From assembly GCA_904393115.1 (NCBI GenBank), contig CAJFMX010000011.1, positions 1 through 64,000 of the forward strand: 64,000 nt of DNA. Direction: 5' to 3'. Every line of letters starts with the position of its first letter. Positions within the stretch are counted from its first letter, which is position 1. Below the pieces are notes generated by a model that was not told the origin of the DNA, did not search any database, and worked only from the letters and a program-made list of their open reading frames with translations. Shown here in pieces: positions 8,419 through 16,033 of the stretch. Both the position numbers and the translations under genes were made by a program. Source of the stretch: an uncultured Clostridia bacterium. GTDB lineage: Bacteria > Bacillota > Clostridia > Christensenellales > UBA1750.

Positions 8419-9156
8419 TTAGTACATCTTGGCGGTGTTTTCAAACCGCGCGGTGGAGAGGTTGTGCTCCACGGCGTACTGCTTGCCCTGCGCCGCCCAG
8501 AGCATTCCGCGCTCCATGAGGAGCTCGGCTGCGGGCGACTTTTCGAACACGTCGTCGTGGTGGCCGAGGGAGTTGTAGAACACGCGGCCGTTGCCCCAGA
8601 ACTTGGTCCAGGCCACGGGCATGTCCACGGGCTTGTTGGAGATGTGGTAGTAGGGCACGACCGGGAAACGCGTCGTGGCCAGGACCTCGATGGCGGGGTC
8701 CACGTGCAGGTAATAGTGCTCGGAGCAGACGGGGAAGTCCTCGATGCCCTCGACGATGGGCGAGGAGCCGTGGCGGATGTTGACCATGTAGTCGATTCCG
8801 TCGCCGCCCGGGTGCGAGACCCACTGGCCGCCGGTCATGAACTGCCACTCCGTGTCCTCGCGGAAGGCGTCGCACATGCCGCCGTGGCAGCCGGCCAGGC
8901 CCACGCCCGCGCCCACGGCGCGGGAGACGTTCTGCACGTACTTGTGGTCGATGGTGCCCATCGTCCAGCAGGCGACGATGAGGTCCAGCTTCAGCAGCGC
9001 CTCGGCGTCGTCCAGGACCGAGAGCGTATCGGAAATGGTGCAGGTATAGCCATGCTTTTCCATCAGGCGAGCAAAGCGCTTGCTCGTCAGCTGCGGCTCG
9101 TGGCCGTCCCATCCGCCCTGCACGATCAGGACGGTCTTTTCCGTTTTTTCCGTCAT
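8419..9156 (-). CDS. ThuA-like domain protein
   Basis: Member of the ThuA family (class I glutamine-amidotransferase-like fold), 245 aa, named after a trehalose utilisation protein. Visible features are the N-terminal strand VLIVQGGWDGHE, the region GVGLAGCHGGMCDAF, and the C-terminal FWGNGRVFYNSLGHHDDVF, which is typical of the family. It is first in an operon with a Gfo/Idh/MocA dehydrogenase. The promoter at 9218-9246 carries the shared TTGCAA-type motif discussed in the findings. The biochemical function of ThuA proteins is poorly defined, so only a role in sugar metabolism is inferred. Confidence 0.88.
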   Translation of the reverse strand: MTEKTEKTVLIVQGGWDGHEPQLTSKRFARLMEKHGYTCTISDTLSVLDDAEALLKLDLIVACWTMGTIDHKYVQNVSRAVGAGVGLAGCHGGMCDAFREDTEWQFMTGGQWVSHPGGDGIDYMVNIRHGSSPIVEGIEDFPVCSEHYYLHVDPAIEVLATTRFPVVPYYHISNKPVDMPVAWTKFWGNGRVFYNSLGHHDDVFEKSPAAELLMERGMLWAAQGKQYAVEHNLSTARFENTAKMY

Positions 9157-9217
9157 AAGTTACCCCTCCCTGTGGTTTCTTTCTCTTTGGGTTGATTTTG
9201 CCTGGGGTTCCGCTAGC

Positions 9218-9246
9218 AGGATAGCACACTTTCCGGCAAATTGCAA
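9218..9246 (-). promoter_or_regulatory. promoter of the ThuA operon with shared TTGCAA motif
   Basis: On the minus strand TTGCAA (9241-9246), 17-base spacer, TATCCT (9218-9223). The spacer next to the -35 box contains the TTTCCGG element, which recurs at the same distance in the promoters at 38930-38958 and 40513-40541. Confidence 0.6.
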
Positions 9247-9283
9247 TCGGCTGCCGGGCGGTTTTTTCGCCGGTTTTTTCCGC

Positions 9284-10093
9284 TCAGGGCTCTGGGATTT
9301 CCTGGCCCGGCGCCCAGATCAGCTCGCTCTCATAGGCGTGGGAGAACCGGTAGCCGAGCTTTTCCGCAAGGCGCAGCGAGGGCAGGTTCGCCGCGTCCCA
9401 GCTCGGGTAGAGGCCGCGGCTGAGGCAGTCCAGGATCAGGCGCGCGGCGCAGGCGGCGGCCAGGCCCTGGCGCCGGCAGTCCGCGCGCGTGTCGATCTGG
9501 ATCTCGATGCCGCCGCGGTAGCGGCTGTAGCCCGAGGCGCCGGCGACGATCTCCTCCCCGCGCACGGCCACCACGCCCAGGCTCTGCGCGGCGTAGGCCT
9601 CGTAGGTCGGGTACATCGCGGTCATGTCGCGCGACCACTCCTGCGCGCGGGTGCGCGCGAACGCCTCCGGCCCCATGCGCCGCAGCGCCGTGTCCGCGGG
9701 CAGGCTTTCGGCCAGCGCGGCAAGGCGCGCGCGGTCAAAGGCCTGCGGGTCCTTTTTCGTGGCGTACCGCGCGACGCGGCGCCACCTGCCGGGATGGACC
9801 CGGCGCACGAGCGCGGCCCAGCGCTCGTCCTGGGGCACGGCGAGCAAGTAGGGATGCGCCGCGCCCGCGAGCAGGCCGCGCGCCAGGGCCTCCGCCGCGG
9901 GGTCCTGCGCGTCCCCGGCCAGGAAGGCGAAATCCCCGAGGCGCGCCACGGCCGCGCGCACCGGCGCCACGCACCCCGCGAGGACCTCGCCCATGCTGCC
10001 ATCCAGGCAGCTCTCGATCAGCGTCTCCTCCCACGCGCCGAACAGCGGCCGCGCCGCCGCGCGCTGGGATTCGCCCTGCAAAACCATCGTCAT
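9284..10093 (-). CDS. GNAT family N-acetyltransferase
   Basis: About 269 aa. The C-terminal third holds the acetyl-CoA binding segment (DTRADCRRQGLAAACAARL) and the ASN-type end WDAANLPSLRLAEKLGYRF; the N-terminal two thirds are less conserved. The layout resembles the larger GNAT proteins related to ZmaR (Pfam GNAT_acetyltran). Three nearby ATGs exist; GGAGG at 10103-10107 abuts the one at 10102, so the ATG at 10093, nine bases from it, is chosen. The gene stands alone between the ThuA operon and the terminator of pyk. The acceptor substrate is unknown. Confidence 0.8.
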   Translation of the reverse strand: MTMVLQGESQRAAARPLFGAWEETLIESCLDGSMGEVLAGCVAPVRAAVARLGDFAFLAGDAQDPAAEALARGLLAGAAHPYLLAVPQDERWAALVRRVHPGRWRRVARYATKKDPQAFDRARLAALAESLPADTALRRMGPEAFARTRAQEWSRDMTAMYPTYEAYAAQSLGVVAVRGEEIVAGASGYSRYRGGIEIQIDTRADCRRQGLAAACAARLILDCLSRGLYPSWDAANLPSLRLAEKLGYRFSHAYESELIWAPGQEIPEP

Positions 10094-10146
10094 TCGTTCC
10101 ATCCTCCCCGTTTTTACACCATTATAGCAGTTTTCGCGCGGAAGTG

Positions 10147-10188
10147 CAAAAAAAGAAGGGCTTCGCAGCGCTTTGCGAAGCCCTTCTT
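10147..10188 (-). terminator. original pyk terminator, now separated from pyk
   Basis: Arms AAGAAGGGCTTCGC (10153-10166) and GCGAAGCCCTTCTT (10175-10188), followed on the minus strand by T residues. It follows the left copy of the pyk 3' repeat by 10 bases, so it probably served pyk before the insertion at 10199-11580. Confidence 0.85.
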
Positions 10189-10198
10189 GCCGAAGCGG

Positions 10199-10224
10199 GC
10201 GCGTCAGTCCTTGCCCACGATGGC
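10199..10224. repeat. left 26-bp direct repeat (pyk 3' end duplicate)
   Basis: Identical over 26 bases to 11581-11606. Read on the minus strand it encodes AIVGKD and the stop, the same end as pyruvate kinase. Flanking bases differ on both sides. Confidence 0.9.
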
Positions 10225-10267
10225 GAACACCTTTGCGGAAGTCTTTCTGGTTGAAATATACGCGAGT

Positions 10268-10289
10268 CCCCCGACCTTTCGATCGGGGG
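10268..10289 (-). terminator. stem-loop after the cargo gene
   Basis: Arms CCCCCGA (10268-10274) and TCGGGGG (10283-10289), 11 bases past the cargo gene stop. The T-run that follows on the minus strand is weak, so termination efficiency is uncertain. Confidence 0.45.
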
Positions 10290-10299
10290 AAAACTGTAT

Positions 10300-11280
10300 T
10301 CACTTTTTACTTTCCTTAGCTTTTCTGCGTTCCTCTTTTGCGCGCGCCTTGTGTATTTTATCGATATAAAATTGAATCCTTTCTGGAGAATCAGGTTTTT
10401 TGATTCTCTGAATTGCATTCATTGCATCCTCGAACCTATTTGCTTCTAAATAAAGATTGGCTAATTTGTAATACTCGTTTGTTTTCAACCCATATGTTTT
10501 CTCCCTATTTTCCCAAAACAATATAAAGGATAGCATATCTCCTGTTTCATTGTAACGCTGAGTAGCATACTCTTCTTCCTTGAATTTCTCTTCCAACCTG
10601 CGCATCTCTGAGGTCCATTCTGGATGTCGCTTCTCTTCTTCACGCAAAAGTTGTTCGCGTTTATGCGAATTTTCGGAACGTGCGCTTTCAATCTGTCTGC
10701 GTATATCCGCAACGATTGATTCCCAATCATTCGTATGCTCGTCATGCAAGCGGCGATTCACAACCCAAACATTAAATTCTGGGCCAAATTTTCCGTTTAT
10801 AGTGGTATCTTTGGCCTTGTGCATATACGGAACATAAATGTTTTCCGCGAGCTCTTTTTCGCCCAATGCAGTAAGTTTGTACTTGCCTTTTTGTGAATCC
10901 ATAATGATAAAACCACGAGATTCAAGTGTAGACAGACGGTAGCCAACATTTCGGATACCATACGAAAACCACCAAAATCCAGGATACCCGCTTTTGGGAT
11001 TTGGATAGGATCCCAAAGAACAGTAGTACAGCAGAAGAATTTCAGAAACATACAATCCTCTGCTTGAAGGGAAAGAAATTTTTTTCAAATCCTCAAAAGT
11101 TAAAACCCTTTGTTCAAACTGTGTCCCTGGATGGACGACATTTGCATAGTATTCCGCTGGCCTGTAAAAATGCATTTCGCTTTCGGGTATAGGCGGTTCG
11201 GTAAGGGCGTCAGGTGGCTTTATATAGCTCGTTGCATTGGCTTTATTTCTCTTCTTCAGAATGGAATCAAACCATTTCAT
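10300..11280 (-). CDS. hypothetical cargo protein of the pyk insertion
   Basis: 326-aa protein of unknown function. Three parts can be seen: an N-terminal tail; a central segment (about 65-150) with GLYVSEILLLYY, YPGFWWFSYGIRNVG and a winged-helix-like stretch ending KYKLTALGEKEL; and a charged helical C-terminus with a TPR-like YKLANLYLEANRFEDAMNAI, ending in lysine-rich KAKESKK. Similar central segments occur in uncharacterised Firmicute accessory proteins, sometimes labelled SAP-domain. ATG 11280 is chosen because AAGGAGG sits 8 bases upstream; the GTG/ATG further up has no such site. Codon and base usage is clearly AT-richer than the flanking genes. Confidence 0.85.
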   Translation of the reverse strand: MKWFDSILKKRNKANATSYIKPPDALTEPPIPESEMHFYRPAEYYANVVHPGTQFEQRVLTFEDLKKISFPSSRGLYVSEILLLYYCSLGSYPNPKSGYPGFWWFSYGIRNVGYRLSTLESRGFIIMDSQKGKYKLTALGEKELAENIYVPYMHKAKDTTINGKFGPEFNVWVVNRRLHDEHTNDWESIVADIRRQIESARSENSHKREQLLREEEKRHPEWTSEMRRLEEKFKEEEYATQRYNETGDMLSFILFWENREKTYGLKTNEYYKLANLYLEANRFEDAMNAIQRIKKPDSPERIQFYIDKIHKARAKEERRKAKESKK

Positions 11281-11338
11281 ATAGCTACCCTCCTTTTTTA
11301 GGAGCATTCTAACACGTCACAAAGCAAATTGGATCTTT

Positions 11339-11524
11339 TTACACCAGTTTGGGGGAAATCCACTTCCCTATCTTCATGTCCCTTGCAAGGGGCGCGAAGA
11401 AGAGGTTGCTGTCCTCGTCAACGTCCAGCCCGGTGCCCTCTATGTCGAACGCAATACTCCCAGCTCAGAGTGTCTTGGAGATGCACCTTCCCGATTCGCG
11501 AGTTTCCTCGGAGATTGCAAACAT
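11339..11524 (-). pseudogene. short decayed gene with an in-frame TGA
   Basis: ATG 11524 has AAGGAG 7 bases upstream and starts a 62-codon frame that is interrupted by TGA at 11465-11467. The first part reads MFAISEETRESGR and ends KTL; the second contains FDIEGTGLDVDEDSNLFF and ends WISPKLV. Both halves look protein-like, and the break lies in the same frame, so this is most simply a mutated small gene within the insertion. Alternatively the first 19 codons are a short peptide. No family recognised. Confidence 0.4.
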
Positions 11525-11580
11525 CCTTATTCTCCTTCTCCATCGGACGCATGCGGATGCCCTTCCGCAAAAGACCGGAA

Positions 11581-11606
11581 GCGCGTCAGTCCTTGCCCAC
11601 GATGGC
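11581..11606. repeat. right 26-bp direct repeat at the pyk 3' end
   Basis: The copy that forms the actual end of the pyk coding sequence. Identical to 10199-10224. Confidence 0.9.
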
Positions 11607-13013
11607 CACGCGCATCAGGTTCGTCGAACCCGTGGTGTTGAGCGGGATGCCCGCGGCGATGACGACGGTGTCGCCGTTGACCACCGCGTCGATCTGCTTG
11701 GCGCAGTCGATGGCGTGCAGCAGCAGCTCGTCGCTGGAGCGCTGCATCCGCGCCAGCACCGGGAACACGCCCCAGGACAGGGCGAGCTGGTGCATGGTCT
11801 TCTCCACAGGGGTTGCGGCGACGATGATCTGCCGGGGGTGGAACTTGGACATGCGCTGGGCGGTCTGGCCGGACTTGGTCACCACGATGATGGCCTTTGC
11901 GCGCAGGTCGTTTGCGGTGGTGCAGGTCGCGTCGCAGACGGCGTTTGTGGTGTCCTCGTTGTCGATGTCGTACTTGATGCCGGCGTAGACGTCCATGTCA
12001 AAGGCGTCCTCCTCGGCCTGGGTGACGATGCGGCTCATGACCTTGACCGCGAGCGCCGGATACTTGCCCATGGCCGTCTCCCCGGAGAGCATGACCGCGG
12101 AGGTGCCGTCAAAGACGGCGTTGGCCACGTCCGTGATCTCGGCGCGGGTGGGGTTGGCGTGCGCGATCATGGATTCGAGCATCTGCGTTGCGGTGATGAC
12201 GATCTTGCCCGCCTGGTAGCACTTCTTGATGAAGCGCTTCTGCAGGCCGGGCAGACGCTCAAAGGAGAGCTCGACGCCCATGTCCCCGCGGGCGACCATG
12301 ATGCCGTCGGAATAGGCCAGGATCTCGTCGAAGTTGTTGACGCCCTCGATGTTTTCAATCTTGGAGATGATGCGCAGGTTCCGCGCGCCGTGGTAGTCCA
12401 CGAACTTGCGCAGGGCGATGACGTCCTCCTTACAGCGGACGAAGGAGGCGGCGACAAAGTCCACGTCGTTCTCGATGCCAAAGAGGATGTCCGCCTTGTC
12501 CTGGTCGCTCAGGAACGGCAGCTCCAGGTGGACGTTGGGGACGTTGATGCCCTTGTGGTTGCTGATGCGGCCGCCGTGGATCACGCGACAGATCACGTCC
12601 GTCTCCGTGCAGGATTCGACGTTGAGCTCGATGTTGCCGTCGTCGATCAGGATGCTGTTGCCGGGCTGCAGCTCCCGCGGCATGCCCGCGTAGGTGACGG
12701 TCACGGCGTTTTCGTCGCCCTCGATCTCCCGCGTGGTCAGGGCGAAGGCCGCGCCCTCCTCCAGGAAGGCCTCGCCGTTCTTGAAGTCCTTGACGCGGAT
12801 CTCGGGGCCGCGCGTGTCCAGCAGGATCGCCAGGGGCACGTTCTCCTCCTGCCGAACGCGCTTGAGGCGGTCCATCGTCTCCTTATGGTAGGCATGCGTG
12901 CCGTGGGAGAAGTTCAGCCGCGCCACGTTCATGCCGCTGTGGACCAGTTTTTTCAGCATTTCCTCGCTGTTGCTCGCCGGGCCGATGGTGCATACAATCT
13001 TGGTCCTACGCAT
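11586..13013 (-). CDS. pyk: pyruvate kinase
   Basis: Final enzyme of glycolysis: phosphoenolpyruvate + ADP to pyruvate + ATP. 475 aa, the length of the short bacterial form without the extra C-terminal PEP-utiliser domain found in Bacillus. Visible motifs are the N-terminal TKIVCTIGPAS, NFSHGTH, LLDTRGPEIR, active-site IISKIENIEGV with catalytic Lys, VARGDMGVEL, and MLESMIAHANPTRAE. The last codons are duplicated at 10199-10224 by an insertion that separated the gene from its terminator. Its own promoter lies at 13205-13234, leaving a leader of about 185 bases. Confidence 0.98.
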   Translation of the reverse strand: MRRTKIVCTIGPASNSEEMLKKLVHSGMNVARLNFSHGTHAYHKETMDRLKRVRQEENVPLAILLDTRGPEIRVKDFKNGEAFLEEGAAFALTTREIEGDENAVTVTYAGMPRELQPGNSILIDDGNIELNVESCTETDVICRVIHGGRISNHKGINVPNVHLELPFLSDQDKADILFGIENDVDFVAASFVRCKEDVIALRKFVDYHGARNLRIISKIENIEGVNNFDEILAYSDGIMVARGDMGVELSFERLPGLQKRFIKKCYQAGKIVITATQMLESMIAHANPTRAEITDVANAVFDGTSAVMLSGETAMGKYPALAVKVMSRIVTQAEEDAFDMDVYAGIKYDIDNEDTTNAVCDATCTTANDLRAKAIIVVTKSGQTAQRMSKFHPRQIIVAATPVEKTMHQLALSWGVFPVLARMQRSSDELLLHAIDCAKQIDAVVNGDTVVIAAGIPLNTTGSTNLMRVAIVGKD

Positions 13014-13204
13014 CCGTATCCGTCATCCCTTTCCAATGCCAAATCTTCTTCAGAGTACATGATAGCGGCCGTTTTTGAAGGATCTGTAGAGGCTCTGTAA
13101 ACTTATGCGGAATTTGCATAAAAAAAGTATTAGGATTCCCTTTGCGCAGGACTTCCGTCATTGCACACAATCCTCGTTCCGCTTGTTCGATCCGTCTACA
13201 ATTC

Positions 13205-13234
13205 AGTATAGCAGAAATTCCCGCTTCCCGTCAA
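13205..13234 (-). promoter_or_regulatory. sigma-A promoter of pyk
   Basis: TTGACG (13229-13234), 18-base spacer, TATACT (13205-13210) on the minus strand. It implies a leader of roughly 185 bases before the pyk ATG. Confidence 0.7.
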
Positions 13235-13270
13235 TCGCGGGATGGAGAGGATTTCCAGCGCGCGGGGCGC

Positions 13271-13306
13271 AAAAAAAAGCGGGCCCCGGCGGCAGAGCCC
13301 GTTTTT
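13271..13306 (-). terminator. terminator of the spoVA operon
   Basis: GC-rich hairpin (CGGGC ... GCCCG) followed on the minus strand by eight T residues (13271-13278), directly after the spoVAE stop. Confidence 0.85.
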
Positions 13307-13309
13307 CCC

Positions 13310-13666
13310 TCATCGCTTGGTGTGCGGCGTGAAGAGGACGCTGGCAAGGTAGCCGAAGACGATCGCCGCGGCGATGCCCGCGGCCGTGGCCGTCACGCCC
13401 CCGGTGAGCGCGCCGAGCAGGCCGCTCTCCTCCACCGCCTCGCGCGCGCCGGTGGCCAGGCTGTAGCCAAAGCCCGTCAACGGCACGGTCGCGCCCGCGC
13501 CGGCCCATTCCACCAGCGGCTCGTACAGGCCCAGCGCCGTCAGCACCACGCCCGCGGTCACGAACGCCACGAGGATGCGCGCGCTGGTCAGGTTCGTGTA
13601 CAGCAGCAGGAGCTGACCGGCGGCGCAGATCAGCCCGCCGACCAGGAACACCTTGGCATACATCAT
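13310..13666 (-). CDS. spoVAE: stage V sporulation protein AE
   Basis: Small integral membrane protein of 118 aa, part of the SpoVA channel that moves dipicolinic acid into the forespore and releases it during germination. It has several hydrophobic helices and the family stretch GAGATVPLTGFGYSLATGA. The start ATG at 13666 overlaps the spoVAD stop and is preceded by GGAGG; a second ATG follows immediately. It is the last gene of the operon and is followed by a strong terminator. Confidence 0.95.
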   Translation of the reverse strand: MMYAKVFLVGGLICAAGQLLLLYTNLTSARILVAFVTAGVVLTALGLYEPLVEWAGAGATVPLTGFGYSLATGAREAVEESGLLGALTGGVTATAAGIAAAIVFGYLASVLFTPHTKR

Positions 13667-14688
13667 CCTTCCTCCACCTCCAACGTCACCGCGTGCGCGA
13701 TGGCCGGTATGCTCTCGCCCTGCTGGCTGGTGGTCGTGCTCATCAGCGCCCCGGTCGCCAGGAAGAGCAGGCGCCGGATCTCGCCCGAGAGCATCCGACG
13801 GAACAGCCAGCCGTTCAGGCAGCAGGCGGAGCACCCGCAGCCGCTGCCGCCGGCGTGCACGTCCTGCTCGGGCGAAAAGACCTCGCAGCCGCAGTCGATG
13901 TACCGCTCGTCCAGGGAGACGCCCTTCTGCTCACAGAGCAGGCACATCAGGTCGTAGCCCACGCAGCCGAGGTCGCCCGTGACGATCAGGTCGTAGTCCT
14001 GCACGCTGCGGTGCAGGTCGCGCAGGTGCGCCAGCAGCGTATCCGCCGCGGCGGGGGCCATGGCCGCGCCCATGTTGTTGATGTCCGTCTGCTGCTTGTC
14101 CACGACGCGGCCGATCGTGGCGGCGGTGAGGCGCAGGGGCAGGCCCTTTGCCTCGCCGCGGCCCAGGAGCGTCGCGCCCGCGCCCGTCACGGTCCACTGC
14201 GCGGTGGGCGTGCGCTGGTTGCCCAGCTCCAGCGGGAAGCGGTACTGCCGCTCGGCCGTGGCAAAGTGGGAGCAGGTGGCGCAGACCACGCGGTCCGCGT
14301 ACCCGCCGTCGACCAGCAGCGCGCCCAGCAGCAGGGATTCCGCCATGGTCGAGCACGCGCCGTACAGCCCCAGGAACGGCGCGCCGAGCTGCCGCGCCGT
14401 GTAGCTGGCGGAGACGATCTGGTTGAGCAGGTCGCCGCCGAGGAAGGCGTCCACCGCGTCCGCGTACACGCGCGCCTTGGACAGGGCCAGGTCCACGGTG
14501 TGCTCGAGCATCTTGGCCTCGCCGCGCTCCCAGCTCTTCTCCCCGAGGGTATCGTCCGTAAACGTCTCGTCGAACGTGCCGGCCAGCGGGCCCTCGGCCT
14601 CCTTGGGCCCCGCCATGGAGGCGAAGGAGAGCACGCGCGGCCGGTTCTGCAACAGGACGCTCTGCGCGCCCCGCTTCTTTTCTGCCAT
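13663..14688 (-). CDS. spoVAD: stage V sporulation protein AD
   Basis: 341-aa SpoVAD, the soluble thiolase-fold subunit that binds dipicolinic acid and sits on the outer face of the spore inner membrane. Recognisable segments are the N-terminal RPRVLSFASMAGPKEAEGPL, the GLYGACSTMAESL thiolase-like site, VTGAGATLLG and DLGCVGYDLM. It overlaps spoVAE by four bases and follows spoVAC by six, so the three are one transcript. It marks the organism as an endospore former. Confidence 0.98.
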   Translation of the reverse strand: MAEKKRGAQSVLLQNRPRVLSFASMAGPKEAEGPLAGTFDETFTDDTLGEKSWERGEAKMLEHTVDLALSKARVYADAVDAFLGGDLLNQIVSASYTARQLGAPFLGLYGACSTMAESLLLGALLVDGGYADRVVCATCSHFATAERQYRFPLELGNQRTPTAQWTVTGAGATLLGRGEAKGLPLRLTAATIGRVVDKQQTDINNMGAAMAPAAADTLLAHLRDLHRSVQDYDLIVTGDLGCVGYDLMCLLCEQKGVSLDERYIDCGCEVFSPEQDVHAGGSGCGCSACCLNGWLFRRMLSGEIRRLLFLATGALMSTTTSQQGESIPAIAHAVTLEVEEG

Positions 14689-14694
14689 ATTCTT

Positions 14695-15180
14695 CTACCC
14701 TCCCTGCACGAGGCGGATGACGTAGTAGATCACGCCGTAGAGCACTGAGGCCGTGATGCCGTAGACCAGCACGGGCCCGGCCACGACGAACATCTTGGCC
14801 CCCACGCCCAGGACGTACCCCTCGCGCTTAAACTCCATCGCCGGGGAGACGACGGAATTCGCAAACCCCGTGATGGGCACGATCGACCCCGCGCCCGCGA
14901 ACTTGCCGATGCGGTCGTAGAGGCCCAGGCCCGTCAGCAGCGCGGAGAGGAAGATCAGCGCCGTGGAGGTGAAAGCGGAGACCGCCTTGTCGTCCAGCCC
15001 CAGCGGGCCCGCGCCCAGGTCGTGGATCGCCTGGCCCACGCAGCAGATCAGCCCGCCCACGCCAAAGGCCTTCACCAGCGCCAGGGCCGTGCTCCCCGCG
15101 CTGCTGCGGGGCGAAACGCGCTGGACCAGTTCGTCATATTCCCTCGCTTCCGGCGTCTTTTCCCGATGCAAAGTCCTCAC
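14695..15180 (-). CDS. spoVAC: stage V sporulation protein AC
   Basis: 161-aa membrane protein, the mechanosensitive SpoVA subunit involved in dipicolinate movement. It shows the family pattern FGVGGLICCVGQAI and GAGSIVPITGFANSVVSPAMEFKREG, plus four or so hydrophobic helices. The assigned start is GTG 15180, which lies inside the end of the small upstream ORF; GAGAAAGG directly abuts it, so initiation may depend on coupling to that ORF. Confidence 0.96.
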   Translation of the reverse strand: MRTLHREKTPEAREYDELVQRVSPRSSAGSTALALVKAFGVGGLICCVGQAIHDLGAGPLGLDDKAVSAFTSTALIFLSALLTGLGLYDRIGKFAGAGSIVPITGFANSVVSPAMEFKREGYVLGVGAKMFVVAGPVLVYGITASVLYGVIYYVIRLVQGG

Positions 15181-15337
15181 CCTTTCTCAAAATGCTCTCG
15201 ATCCGCCGCAGAAACACGGCGTCGCGCATCGCGGGCCGCGCAAGGCCCCACCGCGCGAAGCGCCACCAGACCGCCGCCGTCAGCGCTGCGGCGCAGATCG
15301 CCAGGAGCATGTAGATCCATCCCCGCCGCTTTCGCAC
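15134..15337 (-). CDS. small membrane protein upstream of spoVAC
   Basis: 67-aa ORF starting at GTG 15337 with a textbook AAAGGAGG 8 bases upstream. One membrane helix is visible (GWIYMLLAICAAALTAAVWW), with a basic N-terminal side, then a charged tail. It overlaps the spoVAC start by 47 bases, so ribosomes finishing it would reach the weakly placed spoVAC start. No family was recognised. It could be a sporulation-linked small protein or a coupling ORF. Confidence 0.55.
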   Translation of the reverse strand: MRKRRGWIYMLLAICAAALTAAVWWRFARWGLARPAMRDAVFLRRIESILRKGEDFASGKDAGSEGI

Positions 15338-15391
15338 GCGCTCCGCCTCCTTTTGCCGCTTATTCTCCCCGGGCGCGCGCGTTTCATGCGT

Positions 15392-15423
15392 AAAAAAAAG
15401 CGCGCCGGATTTCTCCGGCGCGC
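15392..15423 (-). terminator. terminator of the ABC importer operon
   Basis: Arms GCGCGCCGGA (15400-15409) and TCCGGCGCGC (15414-15423) followed on the minus strand by eight T residues. Confidence 0.9.
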
Positions 15424-15436
15424 AAAACGCGCGGGT

Positions 15437-16033
15437 TCAGAGCTCGACCGTGCGCGTCGCGATCCGCTGGGCAAGGGCAGGGTTGTGCGTCACGGCGAGG
15501 AGCCCCAGGGACCGCGCCTCGGCCGCCTCCAGCAGCGCGTTCCAGATCTGCGCCTGGGTGATGCCGTCGAGCATGGTGCTGATCTCGTCCAGGATGAGGT
15601 AGGGCGCGCCGCTGCACAGGGCGCGGGCCACGCAGAAGCGCTGCAGCTCCCCGCCGGAGAGCTCCCGCGGGAAGCGGTCCAGCCAGGCGCGCTCGATGCC
15701 CAGGGCCACGAGGTCCTCCTCGTGGATGGCGCCGCTCTCCTCCAGCACGCGGCGCAGGCGCCAGCGCGGGTTGATGGCCTTTTCCGGGTGCTGCCAGATG
15801 AGCTGCACCGGGCAGACGCCTGTTTCCGGCAGGGGCTTTCCCTCCAGCAGGATCTGCCCGGACTGCGGGCGCGCATAGCCGGCCAGGAGCAGGGCGAGCG
15901 TGGTCTTTCCCCGGCCGGAGGGCGCAAAGAGCGCGACGCGCTCGCCCCGCTCCACGCGCAGGCTCACGTCCTCCAGCACGAAGGGGCCCCGCCGGCCGTA
16001 GCGGAAGGAGACGTTCTTTGCCTCAAGCGCCAT
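15437..16033 (-). CDS. peptide/nickel-type ABC importer, ATP-binding subunit (DppF-like)
   Basis: 198-aa ATPase, last gene of a five-gene importer operon. Walker A is APSGRGKTT, with Ala in place of the usual first Gly. The signature is LSGGE, Walker B is YLILDE, and VTHN gives the switch His. It is shorter than typical DppF/OppF because the C-terminal peptide-transporter extension is missing. It overlaps the preceding ATPase gene by 11 bases. It would form the nucleotide-binding pair with that protein and power the two permeases. Confidence 0.9.
   Translation of the reverse strand: MALEAKNVSFRYGRRGPFVLEDVSLRVERGERVALFAPSGRGKTTLALLLAGYARPQSGQILLEGKPLPETGVCPVQLIWQHPEKAINPRWRLRRVLEESGAIHEEDLVALGIERAWLDRFPRELSGGELQRFCVARALCSGAPYLILDEISTMLDGITQAQIWNALLEAAEARSLGLLAVTHNPALAQRIATRTVEL

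Larger units (their letters stand above)
10199..11606. mobile_element. small att-flanked insertion at the 3' end of pyk
   Basis: An AT-rich segment bounded by two identical 26-base copies of the end of pyk (10199-10224 and 11581-11606). The repeat includes the last six codons and the stop. Just inside the repeats lie TTTGCGGAAG (10232-10241) and CTTCCGCAAA (11562-11571), which are inverted relative to each other. In a circular form these would flank one repeat copy nearly symmetrically, as the arms of an attP site do. The unit is 1382 bp and encodes one intact gene and one decayed gene, with no integrase. It leaves pyk intact, as 3'-end integrations do. Confidence 0.7.
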
